DNA of 64,000 bases from Conoideocrella luteorostrata. Lineage: Eukaryota > Ascomycota > Sordariomycetes > Hypocreales > Clavicipitaceae. The stretch covers positions 327,296 to 391,295 of the forward strand of contig JASWJB010000003.1 in assembly GCA_032433595.1 (NCBI GenBank), in the 5' to 3' direction. The position numbers and the translations under genes are program-made. Each line of letters starts with the position of its first letter. The stretch's first letter is position 1. Shown here piece by piece: positions 22,378-35,290 of this stretch. Below the pieces are notes generated by a model. The model was not told where the DNA came from. It did not search any database and worked only from the letters and a program-made list of their open reading frames with translations.

Positions 22378-23544
22378 TTATTTTGTGCAAGGAACACCAC
22401 GGATCCAGACCGAGCGAATTTTGGAAAGAAATTCAAGATCTTCCAAAGGGTTCCCTTCGACCAAGATCAGATCGGCTCGAAGTCCAGACCCTACAACACC
22501 ACGATCAAGCAAGCCGAACAAAGTAGCGGGCTCGGAGGTTGCGGCTCGAATAATTTTGGCATTGGACAGCCCTACCTTTGCGAGTAGTCGCATCTCGTCA
22601 TGCAATCCCTTGCCGAATGGTAATGGTACAGTGTTTAAGTGGTTCGCGGATGATCCGGCACACAAACGGGCTCCAGCCGCATCAAGTGCCCTGACCGCGG
22701 CAACAGCAAAAGAAAAGTCATCATTTGGAGCATTCCTCTTCCATAATGGCATAGCTTTTTCAAGGTAGCTAAGGGCTGGGATAATACCAATTCCTAGACG
22801 AACAATGTCGTCAATGACATCCGCCTCGATCTCTCCGTCGATGGGCACGGGCGATATGTGGTCAAATCCGAGATCAACAGCGACTCGGTAGGCTTTTGTT
22901 TGGGAAGCGTACGCAATGGCTAGTTTCCCGTGACGGTGTGTTTCTTGAACCGCTCTCGAGATGATATCCGCCTCTAGACCTGGCTGATCGACTACTATCT
23001 TGATGAAATCTGATTGTCCCGAAACAATCTTTGCTTCGACAAGCGTCTGGGCTTCGTCGGGTGTCAAAACAATTTGCACTGCGCTGCGGTCGAAGAGACT
23101 CACAAGGGTGTCATTGTCGGAACCAATAGCAGAACCCGACGCAATATATGATGGCAAGCCTGGGTCGTCAGAAGCAACTATTCGCATCGCTTGGCTTTTT
23201 GCACAGGAAGTACTGGAGTCAATGACGGTAGTGAGGCCGTATGTTGTGTGTTCGAGAGGTGCGTCATCGGTCGCATCTGATCCGAACCTGCAGTCTATCA
23301 AGCCTGGCATAACGGTGCACCCTGTGCCATCTACCAATGTATCTGGAGCTGAATTAGAGGAGATAATATCTCCCGGGCTGCAAACAAAGGTGAGGCTCGA
23401 CTCGTTCTGGACTTCACTTCCGACTAAAACGTTGACGCCGCTTATTCGGGTTATTAGCATCGTGTTGCTTGTGTTAGCTCGTGGAATCATAAATGTAGCT
23501 TGGTTGATGGACCCAAGGTCGAAGCAAGCTGATGCAGAAGACAT
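22378..23544 (-). CDS. Amidohydrolase-fold protein lacking metal ligands
   Basis: Single exon, 388 residues from ATG 23544; an alternative start is the Met of M-L-I-T-R-I-S-G-V (about residue 29). The overall pattern is that of imidazolonepropionase-like amidohydrolases: a small beta-sandwich start, V-M-P-G-L-I-D-C, a T-T-V-I-D strand, F-D-H-I-S-P, A-G-A-R-L-C-A-G-S and a final A-D-L-I-L-V-E-G-N-P-L-E-D-L. However, the catalytic sites are altered. The HxH after P-G-L-I-D is R-F-G, the H-A strand reads A-I-A-Y-A-S, and the usual G-T-D-A is G-S-S-A-N. Expected metal ligands are therefore missing at three places while the frame is fully open over 1.2 kb. It may be a pseudoenzyme, or a member with new chemistry. 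Confidence 0.8.
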   Translation of the reverse strand: MSSASACFDLGSINQATFMIPRANTSNTMLITRISGVNVLVGSEVQNESSLTFVCSPGDIISSNSAPDTLVDGTGCTVMPGLIDCRFGSDATDDAPLEHTTYGLTTVIDSSTSCAKSQAMRIVASDDPGLPSYIASGSAIGSDNDTLVSLFDRSAVQIVLTPDEAQTLVEAKIVSGQSDFIKIVVDQPGLEADIISRAVQETHRHGKLAIAYASQTKAYRVAVDLGFDHISPVPIDGEIEADVIDDIVRLGIGIIPALSYLEKAMPLWKRNAPNDDFSFAVAAVRALDAAGARLCAGSSANHLNTVPLPFGKGLHDEMRLLAKVGLSNAKIIRAATSEPATLFGLLDRGVVGSGLRADLILVEGNPLEDLEFLSKIRSVWIRGVPCTK

Positions 23545-26500
23545 TTATTTTCCAGACCATGGGACTGCACAGCATAGCGACCTAGTAACGTTGCCCGGGA
23601 CTTTCTTTCCGAAGGTCGGACTCCGGCTGGTATGGCCCCCTGTCCGTAGGTTACTTTCCAGCTCGGGTTCGAGGCGGCAACCAACGAGGCGGCAACCAAC
23701 GCGGTTGCGCTCAACCCAGCTCTACCGTAACAATATGTTAAGACTTTTGTTATCGAGTAGTTGACTTTATTACTTCTACATGAGAACGCTTGTACTAAGC
23801 TTATACGGCTATGATCGAAAAGCAGGGGCACCGAGCGGACAGGCACTGCACATTGACTGTAGTACCTAACGGAACCCAGTTTGCAAGGCCATGTTTGGTC
23901 TTGTTTCTGGGTAGCCCGGGCATATTTATGCGGTTCAATGACATCACAATGATGACTCCGGAGGCACCTCCGTCCTGATCGCGCTCTTCTACTGGGCATA
24001 AAAAGACCACAAAACTTGCATCCGATGAAAGCCGCATCTTTTGCACCAATTATACCCATGATTTTAATCTGAGGCGCCTAGAATTACAACTTGTTAAGCT
24101 TGCATGACATTTCCCCCGCCCCCTCCGGCTTTTCTGTTGCCGTGCCGCAAAAACCGTAACATTTCTCGATTGCACGGTGCAGCTTACGGAATACGTTCTA
24201 CCTATTTCCCCAATCAGGGAATTGTGCGAATTCCTGGCAAAAAATTTCTACTTTCATGCCGTTGTTTATTTTACGGTTGGTTGGTGTTCCGACTGCGTAA
24301 TACTGACTTAGGAGTGACGCAACCAACTATCTAGGGTAGGATACCTTCTCTAGCAACCTTGTCAAACATGAGTTACTCCAGGCCGTCCGCAGGCGGTACT
24401 TGATGTTCTTGCTGTTTGAAAGACGCGAAAAAAAACCTAATAATTAATATATAAAGTTTTTAGATGCTGCAAAGTTTAGAGCTTGTTATAGACGTGCATT
24501 TGTCTCTGTAGCCGTCATTTCTAGATCAGGATGACTATCACGGGAAGACATAGCGGACGACTATGGTTACCCAAGGAACACGCCGGGCAAAAGCATTACG
24601 AACCTAACAACAGGCCATTGTTGCTTGTATCTTCCTTGCATGATGCAAGTATGTTGGGCGCTGGGGCTCGGCAGACTATCTGACACGTGTGACGATTCAT
24701 GGAGTGAATATGCAAGGATGATGATGACGAGAATGCCGAGACGGATACATTGCCGGCGATTACACAGATTAATTAAGGTGCATCTCCGAAAGACCTGGTT
24801 CAACGTACCTAGCATACGATTAGAGCCTCGATTGCCGATAATCTTCCTTGTGTCCTGCCATGTATAGAGTAGAAGCTAACTAATGCAGTGCTAAAATAGG
24901 ACGTACATCTACGGAGTACTTCGTTGCGAGTCTCGAACAAAACCTTCCCACAGAGGTTTCAATTATTCTAGCAAACAGGATAAAGTGTTTAAAATGCATG
25001 TAGTAATTTGTGGTTCAGAATATTGACGCATGTTTTTGTGTTTGACATATAAGACACTTGCGTTGTGAGCCAAATCCCTGGCTCTCGCACGAGGTATAGT
25101 GTTTGGATGAACTGCTCATTAATCTTATTAAATTGTGAGCAAGAAAGTACGATTCTTGTTGGTTGAGTCCATCAGCCCAGAGCAAAGCTAACTGAAAGGC
25201 TTAGCCATTTCTGTACACATGGTTAGGGTTAGATACTCGCAGTACATGACGGCCCTTCTCCCACCCGTCTTCTTTTTTTGGTTAGACTCGTCTTATTGCA
25301 TGGATTGAAATTACGCCCTTCGCCGCGCTTTGGCTCACTGTGTCCGTATTCTTCTGGAAAGAGAAGCAACACACACAGCAGGAGAATATCAATTTCAGCC
25401 GTATAGTGCAGAGAGCTTAGCCACCTGCAAAAATTGCAGAGGCAAGAGCCAATTGACTGGCGTTTGAGAATAGTTAAAAGGCAGGTTGTGATCTTGCGTG
25501 GATCGAACGTCGGAGGTAGAATGTGCTTGCTAACATTGCTGGTAAGGGTACTCTAGTCGTTGAGGTTTGTAACTCATCTAACTATCAAGACAAATATGGT
25601 GACTAATGCAGCAAGAATGATACTGCAAAACTATTGCCGCCGGCATTTCTGACCGCTAGGTATGCCATGTCACATGTGAGCAAGCCAATATTGTATGCTC
25701 CGTAAATGTCTGTGCCGTAACTACGGATCACACATAGTCTGAAGGGTAACTAAGTGGGAGCGGTGGGACTGTGAGGACCGTTGCACAAACCCATCATTCA
25801 ACTAGTTAGTTTGATGGCAAGTGGGGGCATTTAGCCATACATCTCCCCGATAAATGTCGGGACTGCCTAATCATGTGTTCCTGGGCCGTCATAATGGTTG
25901 ACTTATACTGCCCAAAAAAAAAAAAATACGTCTCGAAACACTTACCTCATAGGGTCGGGAACTTCGAAGTGTCAGCACAACATGCATCCCAAGTCCCAGA
26001 CCATCCACATTGAAACAGTCCTGCACGCCAGACGGCTCATCCGGCTCTCGGAGACGATGCCCACACTCCCCATATATTTTCGGTATCCCGAGCCTCCACT
26101 AATAGTTCCTGACACAATTGTTTACTGGAGTTTTTAGTCTGTACCCCAGACCGAAATACGAGAGGAAGATTGGCCGACTGCCGATGTCTCGAATTCCCCG
26201 CAGATTATCATCGAAAGGTCCCAGAGGCGGACGTTACAGAAATGATTTCCATATAGAGCAAGCCGTTGTTCATGCAATCGTGTTTATCCATAAACTTGTC
26301 TATTTCAACAATGAAGTGCGCGAAAATGTTTAGCGTATCTCGCAGCTATACCCTTGCCGCTGCGATATATGTATTTGTGGTTACTATCCGGGATGTGCAG
26401 CACATTATTCTGTCTAAGAGATAATGTCTGTCAGAAACATCAGACAACACACTTGCAAGTTCAATACGGCTCGATTTGTCATCTTCGCTGTGATTGTCTA

Positions 26501-26756
26501 GAGCAGCGAGGAATATCCCTGCGTAGCTGTCACTGATGCTTCAAGCGTGCCACTCGATGGCGCAACGATCGTAACTTTTCCTGTCACGAGGACAACATTT
26601 ACCGAGGGGACAGGTAGATTCATTTCCACATTCACTCGACGCTTGTGATATGCATGTTGCTGCATCACTTCTCGCCTCGCCAGATTTCTGCGTCAGGACC
26701 AGTTACTCGGAACTCTGTGCACGGACAATGGATACTGAGACAGGACAGGACAAGTA

Positions 26757-26970
26757 GAGAAGTGAAGTGACTGACACTACGGAGTACACTATGTTAGAAG
26801 GGTTATACATGGATCCAGGTTCTTAGAAAAGATAGGCGGAGTTGGACGGGCGGCCACAATCGTATCAGAGAGACAACGCGAATAGGAAAGTGAAGTGACT
26901 GACGCTCCACTGGGCTAGAAGAGTTACACATGGATCTAGGTTCTTGGAAAAGAGAGGTGGCGTAGAAAGT
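26757..26970. repeat. Imperfect ~80-bp direct repeat
   Basis: Two copies about 129 bp apart, starting near 26759 and 26888. They share GTGAAGTGACTGAC, then a variable spacer, then TACACATGGATC/TCTAGG-like text, GGTTCTTGGAAAAGA and a GG-rich end. Copies differ by scattered substitutions, so this is an old local duplication. Confidence 0.7.
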
Positions 26971-27100
26971 GCACCCATAAGCAGCATCATAGAGTTGCTG
27001 GGACAAGGTACGGCGTTCGACATAACCTGGATAACACATACCGGACAAGGCAAACATGGTACTTGCAAAAGGGCCATCCTTGTGTAAATGCTGCAATGGT

Positions 27101-27140
27101 GTCAAATGTGTCAAATGTGTCAAATGTGTCAAATGTGTCC
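27101..27140. repeat. Tandem repeat, 9-bp unit x4
   Basis: The unit GTCAAATGT is repeated four times without variation; its complement gives a Thr-His-Leu tripeptide repeat in the antisense frame, which is not a sign of a real gene. Confidence 0.9.
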
Positions 27141-29002
27141 ACGGCTTCACATGGAAAACCCCCTTGGCTCTTTTTTCTTGGTAATTACGACACTGTTAGA
27201 TGCCTGATGCCTGTTGCATGCACCGCTCTAGCCTTGGCTTTGCCGCAGTATGTCAATGTGACTTTGATTGATCATTGGCTTTATTGCAGGCGGTACTGTA
27301 AGAGGGTAAAACAAGTATATGTGCCTAGTGAGAGCGTACAGGAGCCTCGTGACGCAAGCACTACTTTCAGTATCTGCTGTCATTATCGAGACCAGACCCC
27401 CCTGTAGGCTACCCTTATCAACCCAAATGTTTCGTAGGAGCCTCAAATGACAAGCTGTAGAGTGAGCTATGTGACATATGTGGCGGCAACCTCCATTGCA
27501 CAAGAGAGTGGATTGGCCGTCGATTTCCAACGGCGGGCAACTCGCTGGCCCCGTCGGCGCGGGATAGCTTTGAAACGCTCTTCCTGCAAACATTCTATGC
27601 ATTGCTGACCTTGCACAAACAAGGCGGGGAATACGCCTACTACCAATACGTAATATTTATGCGTCCTGTTCCTTCCGAGACATACACGCACAATCCGCAA
27701 CGCAAGACGTGCCAACGCTGTGGCTGCCATGGGTTGGGACTAGGAGGATGCGCACGCACAGAGAAGGCTCTGGAAGTAACGTCTGGTAAAAAGTTCGCTA
27801 AAACGCCACACCCATCCCTGTCCCTCATGGAATAAGACCCCGTTTTGACTTTGGTTGACAGTGCTAGCGTCGCCAGCGACACATGTGACTGCTGTGGCGT
27901 ACGGCGCAGTGGCATCTTCCGTACCAATCGCTCACTCAATGCAACGTAGTCTAATCCTATTGTGCTGTGAGTTAGTGCAGCCCACGGGGGTTGCAATGCG
28001 ACGCAGTTAGCCGCTTGCCATGCGGGAGGACTGTTGAAGGCTTGCAAGGGGCTCGAGGGCGATCCTACGGTATCTGCCCAGCCCTTGTCCCTGCCAGGTG
28101 GCATCTCCGCTGATACGGAAAATATTTCCCCTGTATGATGCCTCCTACGCTGCGCACAGCACGGTGATGAATTTGTCCTAGTGAGGTAGATCAGGTCCGC
28201 TTCAGGAAATGATTAGTATTTGGTGGCTCTTTTACGTGTGCGGTGTCGGGTCGTCCTGGCTCTGCGCGTGGCTCTGTTTTGGCAGCACCATGCCGGCGCC
28301 GACTCAGGCTACTGCTGGTCCAATGTCAGGCCGTCTAGCTCACGGGTAATGTAACCCCGGTAGGGAGATGGCTTGCGAGCCGGTATTAGCGCAAACTTGT
28401 CCATTAGAAGGAGAAAGTCACGATTGGAAGGTCGGGATGTGTTCTTTTGAGCACGGAAAACTAGAAAGCGGCAGAAGAAACGACGATCTTAAGCACGGCC
28501 TTGGGCTCTATGGCGAGTTTCAAAGGCCTTTTGTGAATGTTGGACCTTATCAGCTCAGATCATGCTGTCAGTCTTATCAACTTCTGGCCCGTGTCAATAT
28601 CTCGAATATATACATCATAAAACCCATAAGCAACGACATTACAGTACGGATATCGGCGACTAAAGGCATGGGTGTAGGAGCATCTCTCACCAACAGAAAA
28701 CTTATGATAATTTAACCCAGCCATGTCTACTGGACCAGCTCAGCAAGAGATCGTCCCGAATCTCTATTGTACGTGTAGCAAACGCTCTGCTTATTGTATT
28801 ACCGCCCATACGTTGAACTTTTGCAAAATAAAACTAATCATAGCTGAAAGATCCGTCTACCCAGATATGGCCTACCACTTCTCTATCTGAGTTTGACCTC
28901 TGCCCTACGCAGAATTACTGCGATCAGCAAGCATGTTACAGTTCCTCGAACTTTTCGTTTGAGGGCAATTTGCCTCGATTGTCGCCGGATTCGGCTTCAT
29001 GC

Positions 29003-29904
29003 ATGAGCCCTCACATTGATGAATACACTGTTCCAAACCCGATCTTCGCAAATCAAATGCCTTACCTCCTCCCTCAACAGACAAAAGTCTACCCATCAAA
29101 TCGCAATAAGCATGATAGTCAAATGAATCATGTTGGGGTGATAAACCAACTCGACTACGAAAATATTCATCACCCGTCGCTGGACAATTTTGCAGAAGAC
29201 ATTCTACAAAAAAGTCATCAAATAATGAATGAATGTGCTCTGATGAACTGGTGCTGGGGTGTGGTCGGACAAATCCCCCAGGAGATTGCACACCACGATT
29301 ACGGCGACTGGAGCTCAGAACCGATTGTTATGTCACCCCAGGGTTCAACGTTGGTTCCATGTCAAGAAGAAGTTGCAGCAACGCCGGCCGCTTTTCCAAG
29401 GTTCTCTGAAGTTGCTAAGCCGATGCAGGACAACGCGATTTGTCTTGATGAAGGAATCCGGAAAGCATCCACGCAACAGAAAGAACTCCTGCCAATCCAA
29501 ACGAGCGCCAGTTGACTTGGCCCGTTCTCGAGACGCAGGCGAGTCTGCTTTACAGACACATGCCAACAAAATCAGGGCAAATTTCTTTCAAACTCTCGCG
29601 TCTTTCATCTCATGAGCCCAAGCCTTCTGTGTTAGGGAGCCAAAGACGTCACAAACCGACATCGGAGAAAAGAAGACGGAACCACATTCTTTACGAGAAA
29701 AAGCGTCGAGAGAAGGTCAAAAACAGCTTCGATGACCTCTTCAGTCTAGTTCCAGAGTTGGTCAATAATCAACTGAGCAAATCTACCATTCTATTTAAGG
29801 CCGCAGAGTGTTTGGATGCCCTGGTATCTGGAAACAAGATCTTGAAGGCCCAGGCCAGAGCCTTGGGGAGCTCCGACGTTCAGCCAAAGAAGATGGGGAA
29901 GTAA
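29003..29904 (+). CDS. bHLH transcription factor, structure uncertain
   Basis: The C-terminal part in frame with 29512-29904 holds a clear basic helix-loop-helix: basic region K-R-R-R-N-H-I-L-Y-E-K-K-R-R-E-K with the His/Glu/Arg pattern of E-box binders, helix 1 F-D-D-L-F-S-L-V-P-E-L, loop, and helix 2 K-S-T-I-L-F-K-A-A-E-C-L. It ends 44 codons later. The upstream part (ATG 29003 to about 29510) is in another frame and reads as an Asn/His/Gln-rich segment. A 65-nt intron at 29511-29575 (GTTGAC...ATCAG) would join them, but the donor is poor. The frame before 29003 is open back to 28844 without an ATG, so a short first exon is possible. A frameshifted relic cannot be excluded. Likely nuclear. 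Confidence 0.6.
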
Positions 29905-32599
29905 CCACTCGGTAACAGCTCTTGTCAACAGACAGAGATATGATGTCAACAAAGGACACTATGCACAGAGAATACTTTCGGTGTAGAAAGTCAGTTTAAA
30001 ATTGCTTTCAGAATGTAGCAACCATTAAAGCATATACATTGCGGCTTTAATAGTTGTCATTTGATGGGATGCCTAGATTCACGCCGTATTTCCGGGTCAT
30101 GAACTTCAAACATAGTTGATCAAGCTCCATCCAATGAAACCCAGGAGCTCTTGTAAGCAAACAGCACAAAACAAAAAAGTACAAAATATCACAAAACTTT
30201 ATCATTAGGCTAAACAGCCTTAGCTTGGAACCTAAGAATTATTGATTACATATGCATGATCAAACTATGGAGACCGACGAATCCCCAGTCCTCATGATTT
30301 ACAAGCCGCTAGTTGAACTTTGGCACTGAACCATGGAAGTAAAGACTCTTTCACGGATTAATGTTTTAAGACTCTTCGATATGAATTTCACACAAGCGGG
30401 CGCGGTGTATTTCTATTGCTGACTGTGAAGCCACAACTTGGACTTCTTTTGACGGCATCTTCTAAGCCTTCTTGCTCATTGATGTCAGAGGATCAGGGGT
30501 CGAGGGATAAACTTTGAAGGTCTAAAGCAAACACTAATTTACTGAAGCAGCACGGACACTGTGCCGGCAATGTCGTATTAAGGGGCAGCGCACACATTTA
30601 GGCCACGCCAGAGTGTCATATGTGGAGCAGAGCACGCGCGAAGTATTTGAGATAGTGAGAACTCTAGAGAAGATAGTTACTCTATGGACACTTATGTTTG
30701 TTTAGTCGCAGTTGCAGTACAGAGTCGTCCTCGCAACGTTGTAATGCAGCAACTTTCCACTTATCCCATTCCGTGCCTGCATCTACTGAGAGAGACTCCC
30801 AAAGCCCTCGACGAGGCCCAAGAATCCGTCTTAGTCAGCAAGGTCACAGCAGTGCATGTGTCGGTCGGCGCTTCCGTTTCTTAATTCGCTCCAGGACACC
30901 ATCACGTGGTCTCGTAAGCTGACATCAACCCACCCGACCAGTCAACCAACATGACCACTTGTATGTCACTCATCTTTCAACATATAAGTACCTCTCTCTG
31001 CACCAATAATATCATTGTTCATTTAACTCTTCCATTTCAACTCATTCTGCATGCATATAATCACCCTTTAATTTCACAACCTACCAACAGCAGAAATACC
31101 GCATTAGGCTCGGGCGCACGCCCTCCCACATGTCCCGTCCAGTCATTCTTCCAACGTCTTATGAACTAAAACGTCAATGCATTCGGTAGAATTACACTAA
31201 TAAAATCCCTTCTACTCTGTTCTCACATCCAGAAGACCTCATTCAGGTCTGCTGAAAAGGTCGGAAAGTGTAGCACGACAACAAGATAATGCTACAACAT
31301 CCGTCACGAGCCAGTTGACTTTCCGCACAACGCCATTTCGCAACCTTTACCAAAATTGGAGACACAAGCCGACTTTGCGTACTATCTGGAATTATTGCGT
31401 CTCGTGTCTCCTGCATGATCAACTTAAGTCCGCCATTTGACCGACATTGGCCCCTGGTTTGCGACCACGAGCACGATTATCGCCCCGTGACGTCGTTGTC
31501 TGTTCGAATCCAATCGACGCTTGCAGTCAACTGAACATTTTTCAGATGGATTCCACGAATATGTGACGCTTTTTGGTATTCTGAGTTCATTGATATTGTC
31601 TTCTTGTCATCGATTGGTTATGTAACGTCACCCAAAGCTCCACCGATGAATCACATACGTGCAGCCAAGACGGGAACTTTTGGCGAGATATTACCGGGAT
31701 CCCAGCAGCAATTTATCAGCTGAGCGTGCGTTTCAGCTATGTGAAGATGCTCCTGGTGAATGATCATGGACGTAACTTTTGTGGGCGGCACATGAACTGA
31801 CACTGGTAGTCGCAAAGTAGATGTATGACAAAATGCGTCAAGGCAAAGTGGGAATGGGAACTTGTTAGAGCTACTATGACGTTGGGCACGCAGAAGTACT
31901 TAAAACACAGCATCGCGACACATCTTGATGTCCTTGCTATCGCAAGCCCTAGCTGCCTTTCAAATCCATCCCTGTTGTGCTTCTCCAATGTTCGCTGTTT
32001 CATCTTACAAATCGGATCTGACCCAGCTGATCCTAAAGGTGAACTGCCATGGAACTTGGCGCACTCAGAATTCACAATCATGAACTCGCGATTGAACTCG
32101 CGACTGATTGTATCGTACAGAATGCTGCGGAGCTGCGCGTCGCGATGCAGACCGCACTACTCATGCACCGCTGAAAGGACGACGCCTACCAAAGCTAGCG
32201 ATGCCTTTGTTTGGCAACAATTCATTAGCCTGGCAGCCCTGAGCCTAAGAAAAGTAAACGTTATAGATGCTTACACTGCCAGAAGGATTTTGCAGCGACG
32301 TCTATCGGAAGACCGAAAGAGCATGACGTGCCAAGCAGCAACAAGAGCGTCACTGTCATGACGAGGCTAACTATCCTCCATCATATTCTGAAGCTAACTG
32401 TAGATTGGTTAGCCGGATGGTATTATGCGCATCTGGGCTATTGGTGATGGGGAGGGTGGACCAGTCGACCAGGATCCATCATGGGGGTGGTGGGAACTCA
32501 TCATTGGTCGTTCGGGTGGTGTGGTGGAAAATGTTGGCTGGATAGTTTTTGGTCGTGGCTAAGGGGGGATGGTGTTGTGGGAACAATCAATAGATGCTG
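29905..32599. other. Gene-poor stretch
   Basis: No gene recognised. The longest frame (31825-32361) has no domain and no splice or promoter context. The stretch just after 29905 is presumably the 3' flank of the bHLH gene. Confidence 0.5.
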
Positions 32600-32790
32600 G
32601 ATGCTATTTTTGACCGGATGGTTGTGACGGTCGGGATGAAGTGACGGTCGCGATTGATACGATTGTCGGCTTGAAGTGATGGTTGGTTGAGTTGACGGTC
32701 GGGTTGACGTGACGTCGCGATGAATTGACAGTCGCAATTGAAGGGACGTCGCGATTAAATCGACGGTTGACGGACGGTCGGGTTGAAGAA
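32600..32790 (+). repeat. Diverged ~18-bp minisatellite, forward array
   Basis: About eight to ten imperfect units related to TTGACGGTCGCGATTGAA occur back to back (variants include GTGACGGTCGGGATGAA, TTGACAGTCGCAATTGAA and GGGACGTCGCGATTAAA). The same unit appears in inverse orientation at 34550-35290. Confidence 0.75.
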
Positions 32791-32799
32791 GTATTGGAG

Positions 32800-33860
32800 T
32801 TGCTGACTCGGGCATTTGTTGTTGATGCCCGCACAACTACCGAACAACAGGCGACTGAACAACATAAAAGTTCATCATGTCTTCATTATTATTGTTGGTT
32901 GAATAGTCTACGGAGTACATAAATGGAAATCAAGAACAACAACAATCATAGCTGCTCACATTGCCACTACCAAGCACCCTCCCTCCATCATCTGGCCCAA
33001 AAGTCTGCTCCTAGCCTAAACCTTACTTCCCTATCCCCACCAAGCCATTTTTCAATGTATGACGAGAGTTGTTGGATTCATCGGCGGATCGTAACCTAAA
33101 ACAAAAAAAAATTCCTTTTGTTAACCCCACGTGTAAGTCACGGGTCGGCTAAGCAGGTGCGGTGGCAAGGAAAGCCCCAAGGGGCAAAAAAAAGTACCCG
33201 ACTTCCTCTCCTCCAACAACACCTCTCAGAGTTGATACATGGTTGTTTTTAGCGCACAATGTGCTCAACAGATTAGCGTCCTCATCACTGAGGCTGCCGG
33301 GATCATTAAGAAAGTCCATACCTCGTGATAGAAGAGCCATCAATGATGAGACAAAGCTGTTTGATGGCCCTGACGGGACACGACGAAAACAGAGCTCAAA
33401 TGTCGCCTGAGATGGTTCGCGAGAGTATTGGCAGAGTTGGTATGGGAGGTATAAGAGATGATGAAAAGGAAGACAAAAGAGAAGATGAAGAGAAGAAGGA
33501 AAGAGGATAGAAAAGCAAGTAGAAAGAACATGAAAGGAGGATAGAAAAGAAGATGAAAGGAAGATGGAAAAGAAGAAGTAAATATTTACATTTTGACCTC
33601 CTTCCGTTCGCTTATTCTAGCATCTACATGTTGCCTTATTTTGGAAGGAAAGCACCTCGCAAATGCCTTTCGTGGTGCAAAGGCAAGTTGCTTCTGCAAA
33701 TGCTTGCTTTCTCGGTTCCGGGTCAGCGAAGTGCGTCTCCCGTGCCGTCTGCTCATCACACATTTGCCCATGAATTAATTGCAAGTCATTCGTGTTACTT
33801 CGGTAGTATCCAAAATTGCTTTTATTTAAGTCCTTGTTATAAAAGAGAGTCATGTTTAAA
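32800..33860. other. Intergenic between minisatellite arrays, with purine tract
   Basis: It contains a TACGGAGTAC motif at 32910-32919 and, at about 33455-33600, a strand-biased purine run of AAG/GAAG/GATG units. No gene recognised. Confidence 0.6.
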
Positions 33861-33899
33861 TGTCACCTGCCCTAACGCCCGCAACCACCATGGAACCGG

Positions 33900-35290
33900 A
33901 TGGATGCGCAACTGCCTTCCAATCCAATCCGGCCGTTAGACCTGACCGTCATCGAATTCAATGGCCGTTTCCTGGCTGCCTTCATTACGAGAAGCTTCCA
34001 GTTCGACCTGACCGTCAGCCATTGAACTCAATGCCTGCCCGCCCGGAGCATCCTGATTCAGCTCACAGAGCTCATCAGGAATGCGCTCCCTTTTGGACTT
34101 GCCCCTTACCTGCCAATTCACCTTTGGCAGCGAAGCGAGAGCACTGCCATGACGTGGGTTGTGGGCTGTGTGCAGCAATCCAAGTCTTTCTCTGCTCAGC
34201 ATCTTGCTACCGTTTTAAACCCACAAGTGGGAATATGATCGTCGGTCTCTGTCTGAACAAGCCTACCAAGCTCTAGGCCACATATCGCAACCGAGCTGTA
34301 GAACATGTGGTTGAATAATGGAAGTTGCTGTCTCGGGCGTGCGTCGCTGACACGTCAGTCTAGGCGCACATGGAGGGGAAAGTGCAAGAACAAGATATTG
34401 CAGTTGAGTTGACTGGCTAAAAAGTCTTATCGCGTCAGATAAACGAATTCCCACTCGATGCTCGAAACCCCGCTTTATTCGTCTGCAGCTTCATCACCGC
34501 ATCACCGTCTCCTCCATGGTGTCATCACCATCATACTACAGAAGCTTCCACTTCGACGCGTCAATTCTACTAGACTGTTTGACCCGACCGTCATCGAACT
34601 TGATAGCTGCCGCGATCATGCCAGCATCCTTCCAATAGATGACAACTGTCAATTCAATCGCAATTATCATGGAATTCGATGGCTGTCGCAAGCATCCTGG
34701 CTGTCAGCAGCCTCCTTCCAAGTCGACCAAAACGTTGCATATCAGTCGACGTCGCTTCAACTCGACCGTCAGTTCAATTGCAACGTCAATTTAATCGCGA
34801 CTATTAATTCATTGCGACCGTGACTTCAATATCTGGACCTTCAATTGCGACCATGACATTAACCGCGACAGCCAAGTCACTCGCGACCGTCACCTTAATC
34901 CCGACCGTGTTCATTACCATCTGGCCGCGACCAATCCACCATTACGATGAAGCCATCGGGCCACAATGCCCACAATGCCCACAATGCCATCTGGACGACT
35001 ATTACGGACTACAAGTACCTCACCATGACTCTTCAACTCCCCATTGTTTCCCCAACATCATTTCGTCGACTAATCCACAATCCAGCCTCATGATTGGATG
35101 TGCTGTCGACCTGGCTGTTCGATTCCAAGCGTCCTAACCATCAGCTTCCCCAATCTAACTCAACCGACAATTCAACCGCCGTCATTGAATTATGTAGTTC
35201 ATGCAAGCATCTTACGTAACACTTTCCTTCCAATTGCATCCGATCGTCACTTCATCCGCAACATGAAATGACGTCCATCAATCCAATTGC
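33900..35290 (-). repeat. Diverged ~18-bp minisatellite, inverse array
   Basis: Units related to TTCAATCGCGACCGTCAA recur, sparsely from 33930 and densely at 34550-34930 and 35150-35300 (for example CTCGCGACCGTCACC, TTGCGACCGTGACTTC, TTGCGACCATGACATT). They are the reverse complement of the 32600-32790 units, so the two blocks form a large imperfect inverted arrangement about 1.5-2 kb apart. Confidence 0.7.
34962..34988. repeat. Short tandem repeat within the minisatellite block
   Basis: The 10-bp unit CACAATGCCC is repeated, with a third, slightly different copy ending CAATGCCAT. Confidence 0.85.

Larger units (their letters stand above)
23545..28842. other. Long gene-poor stretch
   Basis: I find no convincing gene in 5.3 kb. 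The open frames (for example 23487-24059, 26803-27150, 27640-28104, 28368-28715) lack domains, good splice context or biased codon use. It holds a TACGGAGTA motif at 24909-24918 and 26778-26786, a telomere-like GGTTAGGGTTAG at 25221-25232, and the local repeats annotated separately. Confidence 0.5.

Noticed and set aside
26803..27150. Minus-strand frame starting with repeated T-H-L
   Set aside because: The repeat is only the 9-bp tandem repeat at 27101-27140 read in antisense.
27640..28104. 154-codon minus-strand frame
   Set aside because: No recognisable motif and overlapped by an equally plausible opposite frame.
31825..32361. 178-codon open frame
   Set aside because: No domain, no promoter or splice context, ordinary composition; likely chance.
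33553..33939. 128-codon plus-strand frame after the purine tract
   Set aside because: Starts in low-complexity sequence, no domain, overlapped by opposite frames.
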